64,000 nt of DNA, taken from Caulobacter segnis. Its GTDB lineage: Bacteria; Pseudomonadota; Alphaproteobacteria; Caulobacterales; Caulobacteraceae. Made by a program: the position numbers and the translations under genes. This document shows, piece by piece, positions 24,369-33,197 of the stretch (position 1 is its first letter; each line of letters opens with the position of its first letter). The stretch covers positions 4,569,001 to 4,633,000 of the forward strand of contig NZ_CP096040.1 of NCBI RefSeq assembly GCF_023935105.1. The letters are read 5' to 3'. A model generated the notes under the pieces. It saw nothing but the letters and a program-made list of their open reading frames with translations, was not told where the DNA came from and searched no databases.

Positions 24369-24965
24369 TCAGGTCAGCAGGTGCCGCACCGTCGAGCGCA
24401 GCACGCCGATCAGGGCCTCGCGGTCCAGATCCGGGTGGTTGACCCCACGCATCAGCAGGCCGTCGAAGATCAGGCCGATCACCTCGCAGCGGGCCTGGAA
24501 CTCGGCATCAGTCCATTCGGGCTGGCGGTCACGCTCCATCATGGTCTTGGCCAGGGCCCGTTCCTGCTCGTCGGCGGCGCGGACGATGGCGGCGACTTTG
24601 GGATTGCGGGCCGCCTCGGCCACCACCTCCAGCGCCAGGGCCGCGCGACGCGGGTCGAAGCACTTCTCGATCGCCTCGGGCAGGTGCTCGTCGATGTTGT
24701 CCCGCAAGGTGCCCGGCTGGCTTTCCATCTCGTCGAACTTGTCGCGCATCTCGGCGAGGTCCTGAGCGACGATGGCGCCGATGATCGCTTCCTTGTTCTC
24801 GAAATAGCGGTAAATCTGCCCGACGCTGAGGCCCGCGGCCTTGGCGATGTCGGCCATGCTGGCGCCGTGGAAGCCGGACTGGCGCACGCGTTCGCACGCG
24901 GCGTCCAGGATCTGCTGACGGCGAGATTCCGGCGATGGGCGGCTCGAATGTATCTCGTCAGCCAT
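24369..24965 (-). CDS. tipR: TetR-family repressor of the efflux operon
   Basis: A 198-residue regulator with an N-terminal helix-turn-helix (RRQQILDAACERVRQSG, then MADIAKAAGLSVGQIYRYFENKEAII) and a C-terminal helical ligand domain. It is divergent from an acrAB-nodT-like operon, and a perfect 22-bp palindrome lies in the 185-bp gap, so it almost certainly represses the pump. In C. crescentus the TetR repressor next to AcrAB2-NodT is called TipR; the symbol is given by gene order and not by alignment. Confidence 0.85.
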   Translation of the reverse strand: MADEIHSSRPSPESRRQQILDAACERVRQSGFHGASMADIAKAAGLSVGQIYRYFENKEAIIGAIVAQDLAEMRDKFDEMESQPGTLRDNIDEHLPEAIEKCFDPRRAALALEVVAEAARNPKVAAIVRAADEQERALAKTMMERDRQPEWTDAEFQARCEVIGLIFDGLLMRGVNHPDLDREALIGVLRSTVRHLLT

Positions 24966-25062
24966 TGATTTTACCGGTCGGCATTACATTTCCGTTAGGT
25001 CAGTCAAAGCTTCGGCAGGGGAGGTTGACTTGCTTCAAGTCCGCTCCTATGTCCAGCCCGCT

Positions 25063-25084
25063 TGAGAATGAACGTTCATTCTCA
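25063..25084. promoter_or_regulatory. TetR operator, perfect 22-bp palindrome
   Basis: The left half TGAGAATGAAC is followed directly by its exact reverse complement GTTCATTCTCA. It lies 66 bp from the periplasmic adaptor start and 97 bp from the tetR start, so it can control both directions. Confidence 0.85.
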
Positions 25085-25150
25085 GATTGTTCATCACGTC
25101 GGTTTCGTCAAGAGCAATAGCTCGCGAAGCCGCCGCATCCGGGGTTAAAC

Positions 25151-26314
25151 ATGCACTTCCAACGCTCGGCCGCCATCGGGGCCGTGGGTCTCGCCGCCAT
25201 CGCCCTCACCCTCTCCGCCTGCGGGCAGAAAGGCGGCGGCATGGGCATGGGCGGCCCGACCGAGATCGGCTACGTCGTCGCCCAGACCCAGCCCGTGGGC
25301 CTGACCACCGAACTGGCCGGCCGCACCTCGGCCTATCTGGTCTCGGAAGTGCGCCCGCAGGTCGGCGGCGTCATCAAGGCCCGCCTGTTCCAGGAAGGCT
25401 CGATCGTCCACGCCGGCCAGTCGCTGTACCAGATCGACCCGGCCACCTATCAGGCCAGCGTCAACAGCGCCGCCGCCGCCCTCGCCCAGGCCCAGGCCCA
25501 GGCGACCGCCGCCAAGCTGAAGGCCGACCGCTACAAGGGCCTGGTCGCGACCGGCGCCGTCTCCAAGCAGGATAACGACGACGCCCAGGCCGCCGCCGCC
25601 CAGACCGCCGCGGCCGTCGCCGTGCAGAAGGCCGCCCTGGACAGCGCCCGCATCAACCTGAACTGGACCAAGGTCGCCGCGCCGATCACCGGCCGCATCG
25701 GCAAGAGCTCGGTCACCCCCGGCGCCCTGGTCACCGCCAGCCAGGCCACCGCCCTGGCCACGGTGCAGGACCTGTCGAAGATCTATGTCGACCTGACCCA
25801 GACCTCGGCCGAGCTGCTCAAGCTCCAGCAGCAGTTCGCCTCGGGCAAGATCGGCCGTTCCGGCTCGGCCCAGGTAACCCTGAAGCTGGAAGACGGCTCG
25901 ACCTATTCGGTCCCCGGCCGCCTGGAATTCTCGGACATCTCGGTGGATCCGGGCACCGGCTCGGTGACGCTGCGCGCGATCTTCGACAATCCGAACGGCA
26001 CGCTGCTGCCGGGCATGTACGTCCGCGCCGTGCTGAGCCAGGGCGTCGCGTCCAGCGGCATCCTGATCCCGCAAAGCGCCGTCCAGCGCGATCCCAAGGG
26101 CGCCGCCATGGTCACGGTCATCAACGCCAAGGGCGCCGCCGAGCCCCGTCCCGTCACCCTGGGTCAGACCCAGGGCGACAAGTGGCTGGTCACCAGCGGC
26201 CTGGCCGCCGGCGACAAGGTCGTCACCGAAGGCCTGCTGAAGCTGCGCCCCGGCGCGCCGATCAAGCCCGTTCCGGCCGGCTCCGCCGCCCCCGCCGCTC
26301 AAGCCCAGCGCTAA
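25151..26314 (+). CDS. acrA: RND efflux periplasmic adaptor lipoprotein (AcrA-like)
   Basis: A 387-residue membrane-fusion protein with a lipoprotein signal (LTLSAC, Cys near residue 25). The lipoyl halves are SEVRPQVGGVIKARLFQEGS near 66-85 and INLNWTKVAAPITGRIG near 170-186. Between them is a coiled-coil hairpin rich in Ala/Gln, followed by a beta-barrel (YSVPGRLEFSDISVDPGTGSV). It links the inner-membrane pump to the outer-membrane channel. It is the first gene of the operon, with a 12-bp gap to acrB. Confidence 0.93.
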   Translation: MHFQRSAAIGAVGLAAIALTLSACGQKGGGMGMGGPTEIGYVVAQTQPVGLTTELAGRTSAYLVSEVRPQVGGVIKARLFQEGSIVHAGQSLYQIDPATYQASVNSAAAALAQAQAQATAAKLKADRYKGLVATGAVSKQDNDDAQAAAAQTAAAVAVQKAALDSARINLNWTKVAAPITGRIGKSSVTPGALVTASQATALATVQDLSKIYVDLTQTSAELLKLQQQFASGKIGRSGSAQVTLKLEDGSTYSVPGRLEFSDISVDPGTGSVTLRAIFDNPNGTLLPGMYVRAVLSQGVASSGILIPQSAVQRDPKGAAMVTVINAKGAAEPRPVTLGQTQGDKWLVTSGLAAGDKVVTEGLLKLRPGAPIKPVPAGSAAPAAQAQR

Positions 26315-26326
26315 GGCCAGCCTCAG

Positions 26327-29300
26327 ATGCTTTCCCGATTTTTCATCGACAGGCCCATCTTCGCGTGGGTCATCGCCATCGTGATCATGCTGGCCGGGGC
26401 GCTCGCCATCCGGACCCTGCCGATCGCGCAATATCCTGAAATCGCCCTGCCCCAGGTGGCGATCTCCGCCAACTATCCGGGCGCCTCGGCCAAGACCGTC
26501 GAGGACAGCGTCACCCAGGTCATCGAACAGAAGATGAAGGGCCTGGACGGCCTGGACTACATGTCCTCGACCAGCGACAGCTCGGGCGCGGCTACGGTCA
26601 CCCTGACCTTCAAGGCCGGCACCGACATCGACATCGCCCAGGTGCAGGTCCAGAACAAGCTGCAGACCGCCACCGCGCTGCTGCCGCAGGAAGTGCAGCA
26701 GCAGGGCCTGACGGTCGCCAAGTCGGCGCGTAACTTCATGATGGTCGTGGGTCTCTATTCCGAGGATCCGAAGACCACCAACACCGACCTGGCCGACTAC
26801 CTGGCCTCGAACATCCAGGACACGCTGAGCCGCGTCGACGGCGTCGGCGACATCCAGCTGTTCGGCGCCCAGTACGCCATGCGCATCTGGCTGGACCCGC
26901 AGAAGCTGACCAGCTTCAGCCTGACGCCTGCCGATGTCTCGACCGCGATCAAGGCCCAGAACGCCCAGGTCTCGGCCGGCCAGCTGGGCGGCGCGCCGAA
27001 CCTGCCGGGCACGGGCCTGAACGCCACGATCACGGCCCAGTCGCGCCTGCAGACGCCGGAGCAGTTCCGCCAGATCATCGTCAAGAACACCCCCGGCGGC
27101 GCCACCGTGCGCCTGGGCGACGTGGCCCGCGTGGAGCTGGGCGCCGAGAACTACATCTCGCTCGCCAAGTACAATGGCCACCCCGCCGCCGGCATGGCCA
27201 TCAAGCTGGCCCCCGGGGCCAACGCGCTGGACACCGCCGCCGCCGTCAAGGCCAAGATGGCCCAGCTCGAGAAGTCGTTCCCGGCCAACTACAAGTACGT
27301 CGTCCCCTATGACTCGACGCCGTTCGTGAAGCTGTCGATCGAGGAAGTGGTCAAGACGCTGATCGAAGCCATCGTGCTGGTGTTCATCGTCATGTTCCTG
27401 TTCCTGCAGGACTGGCGCGCGACCCTGATCCCGACCATCGCCGTGCCGGTCGTGCTGTTGGGCACCTTCGGGGTGCTGGCGGCCTTCGGCTACTCGATCA
27501 ACACCCTGACCATGTTCGGCCTGGTGCTGGCCATCGGCCTGCTGGTCGACGACGCCATCGTCGTGGTCGAGAACGTCGAGCGCGTGATGTCCGAAGAGGG
27601 CCTGTCCCCCGTCGAGGCCACTCGCAAGTCGATGAACGAGATCACCGGCGCCCTGATCGGCATCGCCCTGGTGCTGGCCGCGGTGTTCGTGCCGATGGCC
27701 TTCTTCGGCGGCTCGCAAGGCGTGATCTATCGCCAGTTCTCGATCACCATCGTCTCGGCCATGGGCCTGTCGGTGCTGGTCGCCCTGATCCTGACGCCGG
27801 CCCTGTGCGCTACCCTGCTCAAGCCCGTCGAGGCCGGCCACAAGGAGCATAAGACCGGCTTCTTCGGCTGGTTCAACCGCAGCTTCAACGACCTGTCGGG
27901 TCGCTATCAGGGCTCGGTCCGCGGCATCCTGGGCAAGAGCGGCCGCTGGATGGCCGTCTACGCCGCCATCATCGTGGCCATGGGCCTGCTGTTCGTCCGC
28001 CTGCCCAGCGCCTTCCTCCCCGAGGAAGACCAAGGCACGATGTTCACGCTGGTCCAACTGCCCGCCGGCGCCACCGAGGAAAAGACGCAAGAGGTCCTGA
28101 CCAAGGTGCGCAAGCACTTCCTGGAAGATGAAAAGGACGCCGTGCAGGCGGTGTTCACCGTCTCGGGCTTCAGCTTCGCCGGCGCGGGCCAGAACGCGGG
28201 TCTCGCCTTCGTCCGCCTCAAGGACTTCGAGGAGCGCAAGCCGGCCAAGCTCAAGGCGGCGGCCATCGCCGGCCGCGCCATGGGCGCCTTCAGCCAGATC
28301 CGCGACGCCATGGTCTTCGCCGTGGTTCCCCCGGCCGTGTCCGAACTGGGCACCTCGTCGGGCTTCGACTTCCAACTGCAGGACATCGGCGGCGTCGGTC
28401 ACGAGGCCCTGATGAACGCCCGCAACCAGATGCTGGGCATGGCGGCGCAGAATCCGGACCTGGCGGGCGTCCGCCCGAACGGTCAGGACGACACGCCGCA
28501 GCTGAAGATCGAGGTCGATCAGGCCAAGGCCGGCGCCATGGGCCTGACCACCGCCGACATCAACAGCGCGCTCAGCGCGGCCTGGGGCGGTTCCTATGTG
28601 AACGACTTCATCGACCGCGGTCGCGTGAAGAAGGTCTACATGCAGGCCGACGCGCCGTTCCGCATGACTCCCGAGGACCTGAACCGCTGGTACGTCCGCA
28701 ACGACCAGGGCCAGATGGTGCCGTTCCCCGCCTTCGCCACGGCCAGCTGGACCTACGGCTCGCCGCGCCTGGAGCGCTACAACGGTATCTCGTCGGTCAA
28801 CATCCAGGGCGCGCCCGCCCCGGGCAAGAGCTCGGGCCAGGCGATCGCCGCGATGGAAAAGCTGGCTACCCAGCTGCCCCCCGGCATCGGCTATGAATGG
28901 ACCGGCCTGTCGGCTCAGGAACTGGAATCCGGCAACCAGGCTCCGGCCCTGTACGGCATCTCGATCCTGGTGGTGTTCCTGCTGCTGGCCGCCCTCTACG
29001 AGAGCTGGTCCATCCCGCTGGCCGTCATCATGGTGATCCCGCTCGGCATCGTCGGCGCTCTGCTGGCGACCTTCGTGCGCGGCCTCAGCAACGACATCTA
29101 CTTCCAGGTCGGCCTGCTGACGACCATGGGCCTGGCGTCCAAGAACGCCATCCTGATCGTCGAGTTCGCCAAGGACCTGTACGAGAAGGGCATGGGCCTG
29201 ATCGAGGCGACGCTGGAGGCGGTCCGCCTGCGCCTGCGCCCGATCATCATGACCTCGCTGGCCTTCGTCTTCGGCGTGCTGCCGCTGGCGATCTCCAACG

Positions 29301-29491
29301 GGGCCGGCTCGGGCGCGCAACACGCCATCGGCACCGGCGTCATCGGCGGCATGCTGTCGGCGACCCTGCTGGCGATCTTCTTCGTCCCGCTGTTCTTCGT
29401 GGTGGTCGAGAAGATCTTCAAACCCAAACACAAAGGCCACGACGAAGCGGTCGCCCAAGCCGGCGAAGCTCCGTCATCGGAGGCCCACTGA
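26327..29491 (+). CDS. acrB: RND multidrug efflux transporter (AcrB/HAE1 family)
   Basis: A 1054-residue inner-membrane pump with twelve membrane segments and two large periplasmic loops. It begins FFIDRPIFAWVIAIVIMLAG, typical of HAE1. Proton-relay acidic residues are in LAIGLLVDDAIVVVENVER near 400-418, and the RND repeats include PTIAVPVVLLGTFGVLAAFG. The C-terminal half mirrors the first (GLLTTMGLASKNAILIVEFAK). It exports drugs and toxic compounds using the proton gradient. nodT follows after two bases. Confidence 0.95.
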   Translation: MLSRFFIDRPIFAWVIAIVIMLAGALAIRTLPIAQYPEIALPQVAISANYPGASAKTVEDSVTQVIEQKMKGLDGLDYMSSTSDSSGAATVTLTFKAGTDIDIAQVQVQNKLQTATALLPQEVQQQGLTVAKSARNFMMVVGLYSEDPKTTNTDLADYLASNIQDTLSRVDGVGDIQLFGAQYAMRIWLDPQKLTSFSLTPADVSTAIKAQNAQVSAGQLGGAPNLPGTGLNATITAQSRLQTPEQFRQIIVKNTPGGATVRLGDVARVELGAENYISLAKYNGHPAAGMAIKLAPGANALDTAAAVKAKMAQLEKSFPANYKYVVPYDSTPFVKLSIEEVVKTLIEAIVLVFIVMFLFLQDWRATLIPTIAVPVVLLGTFGVLAAFGYSINTLTMFGLVLAIGLLVDDAIVVVENVERVMSEEGLSPVEATRKSMNEITGALIGIALVLAAVFVPMAFFGGSQGVIYRQFSITIVSAMGLSVLVALILTPALCATLLKPVEAGHKEHKTGFFGWFNRSFNDLSGRYQGSVRGILGKSGRWMAVYAAIIVAMGLLFVRLPSAFLPEEDQGTMFTLVQLPAGATEEKTQEVLTKVRKHFLEDEKDAVQAVFTVSGFSFAGAGQNAGLAFVRLKDFEERKPAKLKAAAIAGRAMGAFSQIRDAMVFAVVPPAVSELGTSSGFDFQLQDIGGVGHEALMNARNQMLGMAAQNPDLAGVRPNGQDDTPQLKIEVDQAKAGAMGLTTADINSALSAAWGGSYVNDFIDRGRVKKVYMQADAPFRMTPEDLNRWYVRNDQGQMVPFPAFATASWTYGSPRLERYNGISSVNIQGAPAPGKSSGQAIAAMEKLATQLPPGIGYEWTGLSAQELESGNQAPALYGISILVVFLLLAALYESWSIPLAVIMVIPLGIVGALLATFVRGLSNDIYFQVGLLTTMGLASKNAILIVEFAKDLYEKGMGLIEATLEAVRLRLRPIIMTSLAFVFGVLPLAISNGAGSGAQHAIGTGVIGGMLSATLLAIFFVPLFFVVVEKIFKPKHKGHDEAVAQAGEAPSSEAH

Positions 29492-29493
29492 CC

Positions 29494-30897
29494 ATGTTCC
29501 GTAACCTCACCCTGATCCTGCTGGCCTCCACGGCGGTCAGCGCCTGCACCCTGGCCCCGGACTACAAGCGTCCGACCCTGCCAGTGGCCCAGACCTGGTC
29601 CACGCCGACGACCGAGCCCACGGGCAATGTCACGGCCGCCGATCTCGACTGGCGCCAGGTGCTGGTCGATCCGCGCCTGCAAGGCGTGGTCGACCTGGCC
29701 CTCAAGCAGAACCGCGACCTGCGCGTGGCGGTCCTGAACATCGAGAAGGCCCGCGCCCAGTACGGCATCCAGCGCGCCAACCTGTTCCCGGCCATCAACG
29801 GCACGCTCAGCGAGACCCGCAGCCACACCCCGGCGGCGACCTCGCAGACCGGCCAGGCCCTGGAAATCGAGGCCTACAACGCCACGATCGGCTTCACGTC
29901 GTACGAGCTGGACTTGTTCGGCCGCGTCCGCAGCCTGAACGCCCAGGCCCTGCAGGCCTTCCTCGGCCAGCAGGAGACCGCCCGCTCGGTGCGCGTCAGC
30001 CTGATCGCCGAGACGGCCAACGCCTGGCTGACCTTGGCCGCCGACCAGGAGCGCCTGGCCCTGGCCAAGAGCACCCTGGCCACCCGCGAGGACTCGCTGC
30101 GGCTGGTCCAGCAGCAGGTCGACGGCGGCGTGGGCTCGGTGCTCGACCTGCGCAACGCCCAGACCCTGGCCGAGACCGCGCGCTCGGACGTGGCGACCTA
30201 CACGGCCCAGGCCGCGCAGGACCGCAACGCCCTGGTGCTGCTGACCGGCGGCGAGATCTCCGCCGACCTGCTGCCGTCCGGGAACCTGGCCTCGGCCAAC
30301 ATCCTGGCCGACCTGCCGGCGGGCCTGCCCTCGGAGGTTCTGACCCGTCGCCCCGACGTGCTGGCCGCCGAGCACAGCCTGCGAGGCGCCAACGCCAACA
30401 TCGGCGCGGCTCGGGCGGCCTTCTTCCCGCGCATCGCCCTGACCGCCTCCACCGGCTCGGCCAGCGGCGAGCTGGACGGCCTGTTCAAGGGCGGCACCAA
30501 GGCCTGGAGCTTCACGCCCTCGATCAGCCTGCCGATCTTCGCCGGCGGGGCCAATGTCGCGGGGCTGAACAGCGCCAAGGCCAGCCGCGACATCGCCGTG
30601 GCCACCTACGAGAAGACGGTGCAGACGGCGTTCCGCGAGGTCTCCGACGCCCTGTCGACGCGCCAGACGGTCACCGACAGCGTCGCGGCCCAGGAGCGCC
30701 TGGTCGCGGCCGCCACCGACAGCCAGCGGCTCTCCCGGCAACGGGCCGACGCCGGCCTGGACAGCGCCCTGACCCTGCTCGACTCCCAGCGCACGCTTTA
30801 CTCGGCCCAGCAGGGCCTGATCAGCGCGCGCCTGGCCCGGGCGACCAACCTCGTCACCCTCTACAAGACCCTCGGTGGCGGCGCCCCCGCCGCCTAG
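29494..30897 (+). CDS. nodT: Outer-membrane efflux lipoprotein (OprM/NodT family)
   Basis: A 467-residue TolC-like channel. The lipobox is VSAC (Cys near residue 17), then LAPDYKRPTLP. The two related OEP repeats show ELDLFGRVRSLN near 135 and LTRRPDVLAAEHSLRGANANIGAARAAFFPRIALTAS near 283-320. The ATG at 29494 just after acrB is the start; the open frame upstream to 28897 is inside acrB and out of its frame. It completes the tripartite pump. Confidence 0.93.
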   Translation: MFRNLTLILLASTAVSACTLAPDYKRPTLPVAQTWSTPTTEPTGNVTAADLDWRQVLVDPRLQGVVDLALKQNRDLRVAVLNIEKARAQYGIQRANLFPAINGTLSETRSHTPAATSQTGQALEIEAYNATIGFTSYELDLFGRVRSLNAQALQAFLGQQETARSVRVSLIAETANAWLTLAADQERLALAKSTLATREDSLRLVQQQVDGGVGSVLDLRNAQTLAETARSDVATYTAQAAQDRNALVLLTGGEISADLLPSGNLASANILADLPAGLPSEVLTRRPDVLAAEHSLRGANANIGAARAAFFPRIALTASTGSASGELDGLFKGGTKAWSFTPSISLPIFAGGANVAGLNSAKASRDIAVATYEKTVQTAFREVSDALSTRQTVTDSVAAQERLVAAATDSQRLSRQRADAGLDSALTLLDSQRTLYSAQQGLISARLARATNLVTLYKTLGGGAPAA

Positions 30898-30972
30898 GGA
30901 CTTTCAAACCCTTCCCCGGCCTCGGCCGGGGGAGTTCGTTGGCCATCATCCCCCATCCCGATGGTCGCGAAC

Positions 30973-31028
30973 GGAACGGGCGCGCTCCTCCCCCCATCCC
31001 TGGAGCCGCCCGTTCCACCCGTTTTTTT
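30973..31028 (+). terminator. Rho-independent terminator of the efflux operon
   Basis: GGAACGGGCG (30973-30982) pairs perfectly with CGCCCGTTCC (31007-31016), then ACCCG and seven T residues (31022-31028). Confidence 0.85.
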
Positions 31029-31047
31029 GGGGCGGCGCTCGACCGCC

Positions 31048-31542
<495 letters not shown>

Positions 31543-31555
31543 TTCGCTCCCCATG

Positions 31556-31621
31556 TAACTTGTCAGATCGGTTACTGGCGCAAACTCGGCGAACACCGCT
31601 AACCTGTCAATCCGGTTTCCC
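31556..31621. promoter_or_regulatory. Tandem direct repeats in the lipocalin/CGNR divergent promoter
   Basis: TAACTTGTCAGATCGGTTAC (31556-31575) and TAACCTGTCAATCCGGTTTC (31600-31619) match at about 15 of 20 positions. They are 44 bp apart, near four helical turns, on the same face of the DNA. They are likely binding sites of the divergently encoded CGNR protein. Confidence 0.5.
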
Positions 31622-31632
31622 GTGAGATTGCC

Positions 31633-32232
31633 TTGACGCCCTCCTCCCCGCCCTCGAAGCCCGAAGAGACCCGAGACGGCTTCCGCTTTCGGGGCGGCCG
31701 CCTGGCCCTGGACCTGCCAGCCACCCTGGCCGGACGGGTCAGCGGCCAGCATCGCGACGCCCTGGCCGCGCCGGGCGACCTGGACCGCTGGCTGGTCGCC
31801 GCCGGGCTTTCCACGGAAGGTCTGACCGACGGCGCATCGGGCGCTTCCGTCGAAGATCTTTTGGCCGCGCGCGCGCTTCGGGAAGCGTTGTACGCCCTAG
31901 CCCTGGCCCGCGCCGAAGGCCGGCCGCCGCCCGAGGCTCCGCGCGAGGCGCTCAACGCCTTCGCCGCCCAGCCCGCCGCCGCGCCCTGGCTGGACGCCTC
32001 GGGCAGGGCCCGGCTGACCGGCGACGCCAGGGCCCTGCTGACGAGCGTGGCGCGTGACGCGGTGCTGCTGCTGGGCGGTCCGGAGGGCGAGCGCATCCGC
32101 CAGTGCCAGGGCCCGACCTGCGCGATCCTGTTCCTGGACACTTCGCGCAAAGGCGACCGCCGCTGGTGCTCGATGAGCGCCTGCGGCAACCGGGCCAAGG
32201 TGGCGGCCTTCCGGGGGCGGGAGAAGAGCTAG
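31633..32232 (+). CDS. CGNR zinc-finger transcriptional regulator (ABATE domain)
   Basis: A 199-residue protein. The N-terminal part (FRGGRLALDLPATLAGR, then ALREALYALALARA) fits the ABATE ligand-binding domain. The C-terminus is a CGNR zinc finger: RQCQGPTCAILFLDTSRKGDRRWCSMSACGNRAKVAAFRGRE, with its cysteines in CQGPTC and WCSMSAC and the name-giving CGNR. It probably binds DNA. The start is TTG at 31633; no in-frame ATG lies before the conserved part. Confidence 0.82.
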   Translation: MTPSSPPSKPEETRDGFRFRGGRLALDLPATLAGRVSGQHRDALAAPGDLDRWLVAAGLSTEGLTDGASGASVEDLLAARALREALYALALARAEGRPPPEAPREALNAFAAQPAAAPWLDASGRARLTGDARALLTSVARDAVLLLGGPEGERIRQCQGPTCAILFLDTSRKGDRRWCSMSACGNRAKVAAFRGREKS

Positions 32233-32304
32233 AGCGGATCGGCGTTCAGGCCGGGAGACGCGGAATGGGCAGGAACGCGCCGGGTCGTTGAATGTCGATC
32301 GACC

Positions 32305-32772
32305 CTACAGCGGCAGCTGCACCGTGCTCTTGACCTCTTCCAGCACCGCGTAGGTCCGGGTCTCGCGGACGCCGGGCATCTTGACCAGGATGTCGCCCAG
32401 GAAGTTGCGATAGGCCTCCATGTCACGCACCCGGGCCTTGATCAGGTAGTCAAAGCCGCCGGCCACCATGTGGCACTCCAGGATCTCGGGCGCGCGCCGC
32501 ACCGCCGCGGCGAAGTCCTCGAACGTCTCGCCCGTTGTACGCTCCAGCACCACCTCGACGAAGATCAGCAGGGCGCGGTCAACCTTGGCCGGATCCAGCA
32601 GGGCCGCGTAGCCGGTGATGTAGCCCCGCTCGCGCAGCCTCCGGACGCGGTCGAACGTAGCGGCCGGCGAGAGGTTGCAGCGCTTGGCGAGCTCGGCGTT
32701 GGTGATGCGGCCGTCGGCCTGCAGCACCTTCAAGAGCCGGCGATCGGTATCATCCAGAGCGGAAATGGCCAT
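32305..32772 (-). CDS. putR: Lrp/AsnC-family regulator (PutR-like)
   Basis: A 155-residue Lrp-type protein: DNA-binding domain (LDDTDRRLLKVLQADGRITNAELAKRCNLSPAATFDRVRRL) and a RAM ligand domain (LECHMVAGGFDYLIKARVRDMEAYRNFL). It is divergent from putA. In alphaproteobacteria whose PutA lacks its own DNA-binding domain, an Lrp-type PutR activates putA in response to proline. The symbol follows that context. Confidence 0.85.
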   Translation of the reverse strand: MAISALDDTDRRLLKVLQADGRITNAELAKRCNLSPAATFDRVRRLRERGYITGYAALLDPAKVDRALLIFVEVVLERTTGETFEDFAAAVRRAPEILECHMVAGGFDYLIKARVRDMEAYRNFLGDILVKMPGVRETRTYAVLEEVKSTVQLPL

Positions 32773-32975
32773 ATCAATCCAATGCCGAAGAAGCTTCGAA
32801 AAGTAGCGCTCACAAACGGAGCACCTTCGGCAAGCTTAACGTTACACCTTCGATCGTTCCAGACCCGTCCGCGCCTATCCCCCTCCCCCAAAGGCGCCGG
32901 CGGACCGGTAATCGCCGGAAGTTTGGACACCTACGCGACGCTCGCACTCTCCCCCTGACCGGGCGTCGCGCTAGA

Positions 32976-33019
32976 GAGGAAGGGGCGCGCCGTCTCCCCC
33001 CAGAACGCGCCCCTTCCTC
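32976..33019. other. Strong 14-bp hairpin in the putR-putA intergenic region
   Basis: GAGGAAGGGGCGCG (32976-32989) pairs perfectly with CGCGCCCCTTCCTC (33006-33019) around a 16-base loop. It lies inside a 425-bp divergent gap with no other gene. It has no T-run of length, though CCCCCTTTCC follows. It could be the end of a short RNA, a 5' leader structure of putA, or a looping element for the Lrp-type regulator. Confidence 0.6.
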
Positions 33020-33197
33020 CCTCCCCCTTTCCAGAGCATGCTTTCCGAAACCCCCGGGTCGCGCCGCGCCGTCATGCTGGAGCGGATGATCGTTTCTCGC
33101 GTGTCGGCCGAAGGACAGACGGCCCCGCCGCTCAACAAACGAAGCACCTTTGGTCAAAGGCGAGTTAGACCGACGATATTCTAACACGGGAACGACC

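Noticed and set aside
25145..29458. Open frame of 1437 codons on the minus strand
   Set aside because: It is entirely antisense to acrA and acrB, which have full family signatures. Long antisense frames are common in high-GC coding DNA, and its translation is low-complexity Gly/Arg/Asp/His/Gln.
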